The position numbers were made by a program, and so were the translations under genes. Below are positions 7,924 to 14,751 of a DNA stretch of 19,080 nucleotides, piece by piece. Source of the stretch: Cytophagaceae bacterium (lineage in GTDB: Bacteria; Bacteroidota; Bacteroidia; Cytophagales; Cytophagaceae); NCBI GenBank assembly GCA_021151805.1, contig JAGKWN010000078.1, positions 1 to 19,080 of the forward strand, in the 5' to 3' direction. Numbering within the stretch: position 1 is the first letter of the stretch; each line of letters starts with the position of its first letter. Below the pieces are notes generated by a model, which was not told the DNA's origin, did no database searches, and saw only the letters and a program-made list of their open reading frames with translations.

Positions 7924-9018
7924 TTGAAGGCCAAAATTTTACATATCATAGATTCTTTTTCAAAAGGCGGAGCCGAAGTGCTGCTTTCAGGTGTAGTACC
8001 GGAGCTACCCGACTTTGAACACCACATCATCTATCTGACTTATACGCAATACCCTCTGAATGAAAATCTTCCGCCTTCCATTACACTGGAATGCCTGAAT
8101 TATACGGGGCTGTCAAATATATTTGCTGCAATAAAAAAATTAAAGAAACGCATTACTGAAATACAACCTAATATCATTCATACCCATCTGTATTTTTCTA
8201 CCATCTTTACCCGTTTCGCAGCTCCTGATTTTATTCCTGTCATCCATACTTATCACAGTCAGTATTATCGCATTCAATACATTGACCGCATTTCCAAATT
8301 TAAAAGATGGTGTTTAAAATGGGTTGATAAATTAACCTATAAAGAACGCTATACCATTGTTCATGTTTCTCAAACCCAGCAAAAATCAAATGATACAGAT
8401 ATAGGTATTAAATACAGTTCTATTTTATACAATTATGTTGAAGATGATTTTTATCGAAAAAGAAGCGATCGATTCGACAAAAAAAACGGCAAGCTTAAAA
8501 TAATTTCGGTTGGCAATTTAAAGACTGAAAAAAATCATATCCTTTTGCTGCAGGCAGTAAATCTACTCAAGCATATACCCATGCATGTAAATATATGCGG
8601 ACAAGGTATTGATCATCGTATGCTGCAGGAATACATCAACAAACACTCGCTGCCTGTTACCATTCACGGAAGCAAAAATGATATTACAGATCTGCTTGAA
8701 CAACATGACCTATTTGTTTCCTGTTCTATCATTGAAGGATTTGGAATAAGCGTTGCAGAGGCCATGGCGTCTGAAATACCGATGATCATATCCGACATTT
8801 CAACCTTCAAAGAAATCACCGAGAACAAGGCCTGCTTTTTTAAATCTGCAGATGCTCGCGATCTGGCTGATAAAATCGAATTGTTTTATAATGGTGCTTC
8901 TTCCGCAGAGCAATATGTTCGTGATTGTAAAAATGTGGCAGAGAAATACCGCAAAGCGATTTATATTAATAAACTGAATATTTTGTACCAGTCAAAAATA
9001 AACGTCCACCATATTTAA
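7924..9018 (+). CDS. Glycosyltransferase, family 4 (group 1)
   Basis: A 364-residue GT-B fold glycosyltransferase of the GT4 type, transferring a sugar from a nucleotide donor to an unknown acceptor, likely for a surface glycan. The N-terminal acceptor domain begins ILHIIDSFSKGGAE, with the GGAE turn at 15-18 typical of the family. The C-terminal donor domain starts near 190 (LKIISVGNLKTEKNH) and carries the EGFGISVAE motif (E271 and E279 of the EX7E pair). There are no membrane helices. It starts with TTG, 21 bp after prmC. It is not within a visible polysaccharide cluster, so its pathway cannot be assigned. The last codons form the left arm of a terminator hairpin. Confidence 0.88.
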   Translation: MKAKILHIIDSFSKGGAEVLLSGVVPELPDFEHHIIYLTYTQYPLNENLPPSITLECLNYTGLSNIFAAIKKLKKRITEIQPNIIHTHLYFSTIFTRFAAPDFIPVIHTYHSQYYRIQYIDRISKFKRWCLKWVDKLTYKERYTIVHVSQTQQKSNDTDIGIKYSSILYNYVEDDFYRKRSDRFDKKNGKLKIISVGNLKTEKNHILLLQAVNLLKHIPMHVNICGQGIDHRMLQEYINKHSLPVTIHGSKNDITDLLEQHDLFVSCSIIEGFGISVAEAMASEIPMIISDISTFKEITENKACFFKSADARDLADKIELFYNGASSAEQYVRDCKNVAEKYRKAIYINKLNILYQSKINVHHI

Positions 9019-9038
9019 CAATAAACATGGTGGACGTT
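9001..9038. terminator. Bidirectional terminator between the glycosyltransferase and TauE genes
   Basis: A perfect 12-bp inverted repeat (9001-9012 with 9027-9038) has a 14-nt loop containing the glycosyltransferase stop. On the plus strand TCTTTTT follows about 8 nt later; on the minus strand TTTATTTTTG follows at once, so it looks strongest for the tauE-side transcript. Confidence 0.78.
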
Positions 9039-9058
9039 GGATTATCTTTTTGAATATT

Positions 9059-10111
9059 TTAGAACAGGCCTGTTACTAACTGCGCAAATGATTTGAAGAT
9101 ATCGATGTTGATTGCAAGCTTAAGCAATGTATTCAAGCTTAAGAAAATAATAAAGCAACCTACAAAGATCATTAATGGTTTTTTCTTCACTTTGTTTACC
9201 AGCAAGGCAGCAAACGGAGCGGCAAATACACCACCAATAATCAAACCGATAATAACCTGCCACAAGCCCGGATCAAGGCCTGCAAAGATGATGAATGTAA
9301 GTGAACTTGATAGTGCCACAAAGAATTCTGCCAGGTTTACTGAACCAATCGTATAGTTGATTGCTCTACCGCTGCTGATCAATGTTGAAGTAACGATCGG
9401 TCCCCAGCCGCCGCCGCCGATGCTATCCATAAACGCTCCGAATAATGCCAGTGGTGTTACCTTTGTGATTTTATTTTTAACCTGTGTTTTCTTTAATGCT
9501 TTACGAAGAACAATAATACCCAGGATCATGGTGTAAACCATTGTAACCGGACGAATGTATTTTTTTACATCGTCTTCTGAAAACAATGTTCCTTTTTCTA
9601 ATAAAGACAAAACCACTGCACCCAAGATGGCGCCTATGATTCCCGGAATCAATAAATTTTTAAATAACTTCTTGTTTACATTTCCGAACTTCAAGTGGGA
9701 CAAACCTGATGCACCTGTTGTGAAAACTTCTGCAATGTGAATACTGGCACTCGCATTCATGGTTGTAACACCAATACTTACAAGGAAAGATGTTGCAGTA
9801 GCGCCATACGCCATCCCAAGAGCACCATCAACCATTTGCGCAAGCAAACCAACAATCAGGTATCCGATCAGATCTTTATTGAAAATTGTTCCAAGAAAAT
9901 CCGTAACGCCAGCATACGTTTCTTTAGAAGAATCAGTCAGGAACCACGTAAGGGCAAAAGCAATAGTCAGTACTATAGCCGAACCAATAGCTAAGCGTTT
10001 ATAAAGAGGATTACGCTTATTCTCTTCATTAATTTCATGAATCAGTTCTTCCTGCAGATTGGGATCGGCAATACTGTCTTCAAGTTTATCGATTTTATCA
10101 TTTGTCGTCAT
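9059..10111 (-). CDS. TauE/SafE-family membrane transporter (sulfite/organosulfur permease type)
   Basis: An integral inner-membrane protein of the TauE/SafE (YfcA/DUF81) family, members of which move sulfite, sulfoacetate or related anions. A hydrophilic, acidic N-terminal extension (1-37) precedes about eight hydrophobic segments (roughly 39-59, 80-115, 153-170, 186-203, 216-245, 258-278, 283-305, 311-333). Two family signatures are visible: QMVDGALGMAYG (92-103) and its inverted-repeat counterpart AFMDSIGGGGWGP (226-238). The direction of transport and the substrate cannot be read from the sequence. It is 50 bp downstream of the DUF2490-like gene on the same strand and probably shares its promoter, which has an Rrf2-type operator. 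That link supports a sulfur-related role. The 350-residue length is longer than the usual 250-270 because of the N-terminal extension. Confidence 0.87.
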   Translation of the reverse strand: MTTNDKIDKLEDSIADPNLQEELIHEINEENKRNPLYKRLAIGSAIVLTIAFALTWFLTDSSKETYAGVTDFLGTIFNKDLIGYLIVGLLAQMVDGALGMAYGATATSFLVSIGVTTMNASASIHIAEVFTTGASGLSHLKFGNVNKKLFKNLLIPGIIGAILGAVVLSLLEKGTLFSEDDVKKYIRPVTMVYTMILGIIVLRKALKKTQVKNKITKVTPLALFGAFMDSIGGGGWGPIVTSTLISSGRAINYTIGSVNLAEFFVALSSSLTFIIFAGLDPGLWQVIIGLIIGGVFAAPFAALLVNKVKKKPLMIFVGCFIIFLSLNTLLKLAINIDIFKSFAQLVTGLF

Positions 10112-10161
10112 ACACGTAATCAGTATAATTATTTATATTTCCCTCTTTGTTGATGGGCTTA

Positions 10162-11046
10162 TTATTCTATTTTCTTTTTTCTGAAAAAACTGTTTAAGTC
10201 ATCGAATATTAAATTCACGAATAAGCAGTTATTAAGATCGACATTGTTTTTCGCTGTATTGTTTAAGCGGAATGCCATTTGATTCAAATAACCAGCTTCA
10301 CATCTGATCTCCTTTGCAAACTTCCAGCCCACACCAATGTAGGTACGGGTTTGATCAAAGATGTTGGCGTTTTTCATGTTCTTCCCAACATTTAAAAAGG
10401 CTTCACATGAAGTCAATGAATAGAACGTTCCTTTTACAAGCTCTTTATTATTAAACGGAACGATGGCTCTCACCATATATCGGAATCGGCCTCTTTGATT
10501 TGCTTCCGGAAAATCATAACTGGCGCCAGGTCCGGTAATATCGCCCGGGTGATGTGTTTCTGTTTTTACACCATAGAATCTAAATTCATATCTGAATCTG
10601 TAATTTAATATTACACGACCCAGAAATTGATTGGTCGTAATTTGAAATGCAGTTCTGAATTCAGGCTGGAAGTAAGTCTTGTCGTTAATCGGATAAGACC
10701 AGGTTCCAAACCAGGTAATCGGAGATATTGAAAACCGTAGAAATTTATTCGGTTGATAATGTATCCAGGGACGAATGGCATTTTGATAAGGATTCTTGAA
10801 GATATTTGCATGGTTTGTACCAACCGTTGCATTTGGCTCTGGACTATGAGCCGGGTCTGCTTGTCTTCTTTCTTCAAAATCACATTGATAATTAAATTTG
10901 CCTTTAATTTTTCCATTAATCACCAAGTTCCCCCAAAACATGTTGTTATGAATATAGTCACGTTGTGTTGTAGCCGGGGCTTGTGCTGAAACTGTATTGA
11001 TTGTAAACAGAAGTACTAATTGAAATAAAATAAAATTTTTAAACAT
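10162..11046 (-). CDS. DUF2490-like outer-membrane beta-barrel protein
   Basis: A 294-residue secreted protein. Residues 1-21 form a signal peptide, with likely cleavage after TVSA and a mature start at QAP. The rest is a run of alternating aromatic/polar strands (for example GRVILNYRFRYEFRFYG and RTYIGVGWKFAKEIRCEAGYLNQ), as in outer-membrane barrels. The WGNLVINGKIKGKFNYQCDFEERRQ opening and the RPWIHYQPNKFLRFSISP segment resemble DUF2490 proteins of Bacteroidota. The function is unknown; it could be a small channel. It starts a probable two-gene unit with the TauE-type transporter. Its promoter contains the same operator as the TonB receptor gene, which suggests co-regulation. Confidence 0.72.
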   Translation of the reverse strand: MFKNFILFQLVLLFTINTVSAQAPATTQRDYIHNNMFWGNLVINGKIKGKFNYQCDFEERRQADPAHSPEPNATVGTNHANIFKNPYQNAIRPWIHYQPNKFLRFSISPITWFGTWSYPINDKTYFQPEFRTAFQITTNQFLGRVILNYRFRYEFRFYGVKTETHHPGDITGPGASYDFPEANQRGRFRYMVRAIVPFNNKELVKGTFYSLTSCEAFLNVGKNMKNANIFDQTRTYIGVGWKFAKEIRCEAGYLNQMAFRLNNTAKNNVDLNNCLFVNLIFDDLNSFFRKKKIE

Positions 11047-11092
11047 GCTTTTTAACCCAATTGTTTTTGATATTCGTCCAATAAAATAGGCC

Positions 11093-11126
11093 CGGAAATA
11101 GTATCCCTACCGATTATATAGACAAA
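11093..11126 (-). promoter_or_regulatory. Promoter with embedded Rrf2-type operator, DUF2490-tauE unit
   Basis: On the minus strand TTTG (11123-11126), a 22-nt spacer and TATTTCCG (11093-11100, a weak -7 match). The inverted repeat CTACC-N5-TATAG (plus strand 11107-11121) fills the spacer. The whole element closely matches the one before the TonB receptor gene (14107-14140), including the flanking TATCYC and ACAAAA. A protein bound there would block RNA polymerase. Confidence 0.65.
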
Positions 11127-11191
11127 ACTACTCCAACGAGGTTGATTTCACAAACCCGGAAACGAAACAATCGACTAAACAAGCATAATAC

Positions 11192-11230
11192 AAAACGATT
11201 TAAACGAATAATATTCGTTTAAATCGTTTT
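11192..11230. terminator. Long perfect inverted repeat, probable terminator of the TonB receptor gene
   Basis: Two 19-nt arms (11192-11210 and 11212-11230) are exact reverse complements around a single A. Both strands end in a run of four Ts. In RNA the central bases would open to a normal loop, leaving a very stable stem. It lies 166 nt past the receptor stop and 71-110 nt upstream of the DUF2490 promoter, so it probably separates the two units. The rest of the 349-bp gap (11047-11395) holds only the promoter/operator at 11093-11126; I see no gene in it. Confidence 0.6.
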
Positions 11231-11395
11231 TATGTAGTATAATATTTCTTATTTCATTCTATTCCCATATTAATTTGTACCTCAAATTCATATTTTCAAA
11301 TGGCCATTTTTTTTAAATTATTTTCACAACCAATTCAAAAGTGTGAATCTCAGCTTGTTTATTTTACTCTTTCTATACAGAACATCAAGACTTGA

Positions 11396-14023
11396 TTAGA
11401 AAGTATATCTTAATGTAGTTCCGAATGTTCTCTGATCACCTAGCACAGCTGCATATAGACCGGAGTTACCACTTGCAGGCAATAATTGCTCATAGTAGTT
11501 TTTGTTGAATACGTTACGAGACCATACAAATACTGTAACACCTTTCGTAGCGCGGAAACCAAGACGAGCATTGAATAATGAATACCCGTTGATATTTAAA
11601 TATTGCGAAGGTGATGGGCTTGAAGAAAATTTAGAACGATTGAAATTATCTACTGCGAAGAAGTATTTACCTTCAGTTGTAATTAATTTACCCGGTATTG
11701 CAATTTCAGCACCTACAGAACCAGCCCATTTTGAAATACCTGGTAATTTCTGACCTGAAACATCTTTAAATGATACTGTAGCACCTGTTTCTTCTAATGG
11801 TAGCGGAGCATTTGTGAATTTCTTGTAAATACCTTCTGTGTATGAAACAGCCGCATTAAATGTTAAATATTGACCAACTTTAGCGCTTCCATCTAATTCA
11901 AGACCCCAAACTTTTACTCTTTCAGCATTGGCAAGGTATCCTCTGTTTACACCAAGTTGAGGAGACTGAACGTTTGCCTGGTAATCCTTCACTTCTGTAT
12001 CAAACGCAGCAAAGTTTAATGTAGAGTTTTTCGTTGGCGATGTTTTGATACCAAACTCATAATTTGTTGTGTATTCAGGCTTCACAGTAGCTAAACTTAA
12101 ATCTGGAGCTGTATTTGTTGATGATATTGTAGGTAAACCACCAATGTTCACACCTACCGGCTTATATGCAGTTGAATAAGTAGCATATGTATTGATTCTG
12201 CTATTTACTCTATAAGATAAAGTCAAGTTGCCTGATACGTTTTGGTTTGTTGCCTTTATGTGAAAATTTTGTGCAGAGTAAACTGAATTTTTCAATGCAA
12301 TCTCTGCCGGGTCTGTTGTTTGTTTACCACCATCAACGGTTCTGTCGTAATCAGCATCTTTGTAATCGTAGTTGTAACGAAGACCTGGCAATACATGTAA
12401 CCGGTTTTTAACCACAGCCCAGTCTAATTGTCCGAATACAGCACCACTGAATGTATTAAGCGTTGAATTTGTATGTTGTGTGAGTCCGTCTATCAGATCT
12501 GATGTCATAAGCGTTTGACTAGCGCTTGTTCTTACAAAACGCCATTGATCAGCACCTGCTTGTTCAATACCTGTTGTTTTAATTGTTTGTCCAAGAGCAA
12601 AGATACCTGCAACACCACTCAAACGATCAGAGAAATTACCTGCATAGCGGATCTCCTGAGACAACTGTTGTTGTTTTGAAGGATTCTGAGATAACCTTAA
12701 TGCATCCAGACCTGTGAAGTCGCGGTCTGTTGAAGGATCCCAGTTCCAGTAACGCCAAGCCGTAGTAGAAGTAAGTGTACCACCACCGATTTTAGCATCT
12801 ACATTTAATGATACACCGCCAAGGTCGTTCCCTGATTTTGTAGCAGTATTTTGATCTGTTACACGATCATATGCATTTGTCGATGGAAGTTTATAGTTCA
12901 GATCAGCTGCGATTGCATCAAACTGTCTGTAAGCGGTACGATTTGTTGTTACAACCCCTGCAGCCACCTGTGCATATCCATTCGGACGCTGACGTGTTGC
13001 ATCTGCGATGAAGGTTACTTTTACTCTGTCAGATACCTGGTATAATAACTGCCCTCTGAAACCTAAGTTATTGATATCATTCACATGCTGATTTGCTGTT
13101 TGATTGTAAACCAAACCATCACGCTGTGTTCCTGAAAAAGACGCTCTTGCTGCAAGTTTTTTGCTTAACGGACCTGTAACAGAAACTTTAGCCTGTACAT
13201 ATCCGAAGTTACCGAAACTTGTTTCAAACGTTCCGCCTGGTTTAAAGCTGGGAGCCTTAGTAGTAATGTTAAATGCTCCATTTGATGTATTCTTTCCGAA
13301 TAATGTTCCCTGAGGACCACGTAATACCTCAATACGCTCAATATCGATAAAATCTAATGTTGTAGCAGCCGGACGAGCATAGTACACACCATCCACATAA
13401 TATCCTACACCCGGATCAAGACCATCGTTTGTCAAACCAAACGGAGAACCTAAACCACGAATATTTAAACCCGTGTTTCTTGGGTTAGATGAATACAACT
13501 GTACTGATGGCACAAGTTCTTTTACTCTGTTTACGTTAAACGCACCTGCTTCCTCAACTTTTGCACCACCTACAATAGCGATAGGAATTGGTACATCCTG
13601 TGCAGACTCATCTCTACGACGTGAAGAAACAACAATGTCGCTGCCAGCATTAGCATCCACGCTAAGCGAGATCAAAAAGCGCTGACCAACATTCTCTTCA
13701 GTAACAACAAATTTATAGTTTACATACCCGGTAGAATTTACAACCAATGTAACTGGTAACGTACCGGAATATTCAAGGATGAAGTACCCATCAATATTTG
13801 TTTGAGTACCTACAAAACCGTCTTCTCTTTTTACAATAGCACCAATTACGGCTTCATTAGTAGTACTGTCCACAATTGTACCTTGAATGGTATACGGAGC
13901 ATTTTGTCCAAAAGCTACAGCCTGGATTTGTAGAAGCAAAATTACACTTGCAAGTTTGCTTAATGTGGCCACATTCCCAATCTTATTGATAATGTGTAGA
14001 AAATGCATGTTGTCTTTAAACAT
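11396..14023 (-). CDS. TonB-dependent outer-membrane receptor with carboxypeptidase-regulatory-like domain
   Basis: An 875-residue outer-membrane active transporter driven by TonB-ExbBD. It has a long signal peptide (hydrophobic 22-37, likely cleaved near AFGQ) and then a carboxypeptidase regulatory-like beta domain (about 45-125, IQGTIVDSTTNEAVIGA) typical of Bacteroidota. The plug (about 140-258) contains LNIRGLGSP, the DGVYYARP segment, and IERIEVLRGPQGTLFGKNTSNGAFNI. The 22-strand barrel runs to the C-terminus, ending in the aromatic LRYTF. The plug looks more like FyuA/siderophore-type receptors than SusC, and no SusD lipoprotein gene is next to it, so a glycan substrate is unlikely. An alternative start is M6 (14008). 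It lies downstream of an Rrf2-family regulator and has an operator in its promoter; the ligand may be a sulfur or iron compound. Confidence 0.92.
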   Translation of the reverse strand: MFKDNMHFLHIINKIGNVATLSKLASVILLLQIQAVAFGQNAPYTIQGTIVDSTTNEAVIGAIVKREDGFVGTQTNIDGYFILEYSGTLPVTLVVNSTGYVNYKFVVTEENVGQRFLISLSVDANAGSDIVVSSRRRDESAQDVPIPIAIVGGAKVEEAGAFNVNRVKELVPSVQLYSSNPRNTGLNIRGLGSPFGLTNDGLDPGVGYYVDGVYYARPAATTLDFIDIERIEVLRGPQGTLFGKNTSNGAFNITTKAPSFKPGGTFETSFGNFGYVQAKVSVTGPLSKKLAARASFSGTQRDGLVYNQTANQHVNDINNLGFRGQLLYQVSDRVKVTFIADATRQRPNGYAQVAAGVVTTNRTAYRQFDAIAADLNYKLPSTNAYDRVTDQNTATKSGNDLGGVSLNVDAKIGGGTLTSTTAWRYWNWDPSTDRDFTGLDALRLSQNPSKQQQLSQEIRYAGNFSDRLSGVAGIFALGQTIKTTGIEQAGADQWRFVRTSASQTLMTSDLIDGLTQHTNSTLNTFSGAVFGQLDWAVVKNRLHVLPGLRYNYDYKDADYDRTVDGGKQTTDPAEIALKNSVYSAQNFHIKATNQNVSGNLTLSYRVNSRINTYATYSTAYKPVGVNIGGLPTISSTNTAPDLSLATVKPEYTTNYEFGIKTSPTKNSTLNFAAFDTEVKDYQANVQSPQLGVNRGYLANAERVKVWGLELDGSAKVGQYLTFNAAVSYTEGIYKKFTNAPLPLEETGATVSFKDVSGQKLPGISKWAGSVGAEIAIPGKLITTEGKYFFAVDNFNRSKFSSSPSPSQYLNINGYSLFNARLGFRATKGVTVFVWSRNVFNKNYYEQLLPASGNSGLYAAVLGDQRTFGTTLRYTF

Positions 14024-14106
14024 TTCGTATTTGTTTTATATTATCTCTATGTATATAGTAGTCTATTAGAGACAATGAATGAGTAATAATTCTTTAGAGC
14101 TAGAAG

Positions 14107-14140
14107 GAAAGATACTATCTCTACCGATTTGATAGACAAA
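14107..14140 (-). promoter_or_regulatory. Promoter with embedded Rrf2-type operator, TonB receptor gene
   Basis: On the minus strand the -33 box TTTG (14137-14140), a 22-nt spacer and the -7 box TATCTTTC (14107-14114, one mismatch to TAnnTTTG). The spacer holds the dyad CTACC-N5-GATAG (plus strand 14121-14135), a CTAYC/GRTAG inverted repeat, plus an extra CTATC half-site at 14115-14119. The start point would be about 75-80 nt before the ATG. Confidence 0.7.
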
Positions 14141-14173
14141 ATAAGCAACAAAAAAATTGGTATGCAACTATTT

Positions 14174-14596
14174 TTACAAAATATTTTTTTGTTCCAAACC
14201 CGCTAGCGTAGTGTTATCCAAAATTTCTATGGTCGCATCACGAACTTGCAAAAATAAATTCCGGATTTCACAGGTTTTCTCATCAATACATTCGTCGCAA
14301 CGGCGATATGCCATTTTACTCACACAGGGAATTGGGGCCAATGGACCATCAATAATTCGTACAACTTGTCCGATTCCGATCTCATCTGCCGGCTTACCTA
14401 AAAAATAACCGCCTTCTTTTCCCCTTTTGCTTTGGAGAATGCCTTGTTTTTTTAATTCAAGGAGTATTTGTTCCAAAAATTTCTTTGGAATCCGCTCTTG
14501 TTCTGAGATTTCAGCAATCAGAATAGTACCACGATCTTCGTTTTTCAACAAAAAAAGTAACGCTTTTAACGCATATTTAGCCTTTTTTGAAAGCAT
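14174..14596 (-). CDS. Rrf2-family transcriptional regulator with four clustered cysteines
   Basis: A 140-residue winged-helix regulator of the Rrf2 family (IscR, CymR, NsrR, RirA). The N-terminal helix-turn-helix (about 1-65) has the family pattern KYALKALLFL, then IPKKFLEQILLELKKQGIL, then the wing KRGKEGGYFL. The sensor region has PIPCVSKMAYRRCDECIDEKTCEIR with C91, C100, C103 and C109. The spacing (C-x8-C-x2-C-x5-C) could hold an iron-sulfur cluster or act as a thiol switch; CymR-type cysteine regulators can lack such ligands. It is the first of four minus-strand genes leading into a TonB receptor, a DUF2490-like barrel and a TauE-type transporter. Two of the downstream promoters carry an Rrf2-like dyad. 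Its own promoter (14628-14659) shows no dyad, so autoregulation is not evident. Confidence 0.93.
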   Translation of the reverse strand: MLSKKAKYALKALLFLLKNEDRGTILIAEISEQERIPKKFLEQILLELKKQGILQSKRGKEGGYFLGKPADEIGIGQVVRIIDGPLAPIPCVSKMAYRRCDECIDEKTCEIRNLFLQVRDATIEILDNTTLAGLEQKNIL

Positions 14597-14627
14597 AGAA
14601 TTCCTATTGGATACGTATAATTATATT

Positions 14628-14659
14628 CAAGTATAACTATTTAAACAGATTCAACCAAA
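14628..14659 (-). promoter_or_regulatory. Promoter of the Rrf2-family regulator gene
   Basis: On the minus strand TTTG (14656-14659), a 20-nt spacer and TATACTTG (14628-14635, one mismatch to TAnnTTTG). The leader would be about 25 nt. The CTAYC dyad seen in the two target promoters is absent. Confidence 0.65.
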
Positions 14660-14684
14660 AAGATTGAAATAATACAATAGATAC

Positions 14685-14715
14685 TTTCTAAATCGAAGAG
14701 TTTTGCGTACTTTTG
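14685..14715 (+). promoter_or_regulatory. Promoter of guaB operon
   Basis: TTTC (14685-14688, one mismatch), a 19-nt spacer and a perfect -7 box TACTTTTG (14708-14715). The start point would be about 30 nt before the guaB ATG. The leader is too short for a purine riboswitch, and none is visible. Confidence 0.7.
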
Positions 14716-14751
14716 TCCTGCAAATAAGTAACCGAATATAAATTATTTGCG

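Noticed and set aside
10611..10916. Open frame of 101 codons on the minus strand inside the DUF2490-like gene
   Set aside because: It lies in another frame of a gene with a clear signal peptide and barrel pattern, and its composition is not protein-like.
11396..14023. SusC/SusD polysaccharide utilisation locus
   Set aside because: No SusD-like lipoprotein, glycoside hydrolase or hybrid sensor gene is adjacent, and the plug resembles siderophore-type receptors.
14140..14173. Terminator after the Rrf2-family gene
   Set aside because: Only A/T-only pairing and a T-run without a stable stem are present; too weak to call.
14716..14751. Purine or ppGpp/PRPP riboswitch before guaB
   Set aside because: The leader between the predicted start point and ATG is only about 30 nt and shows no conserved structure.
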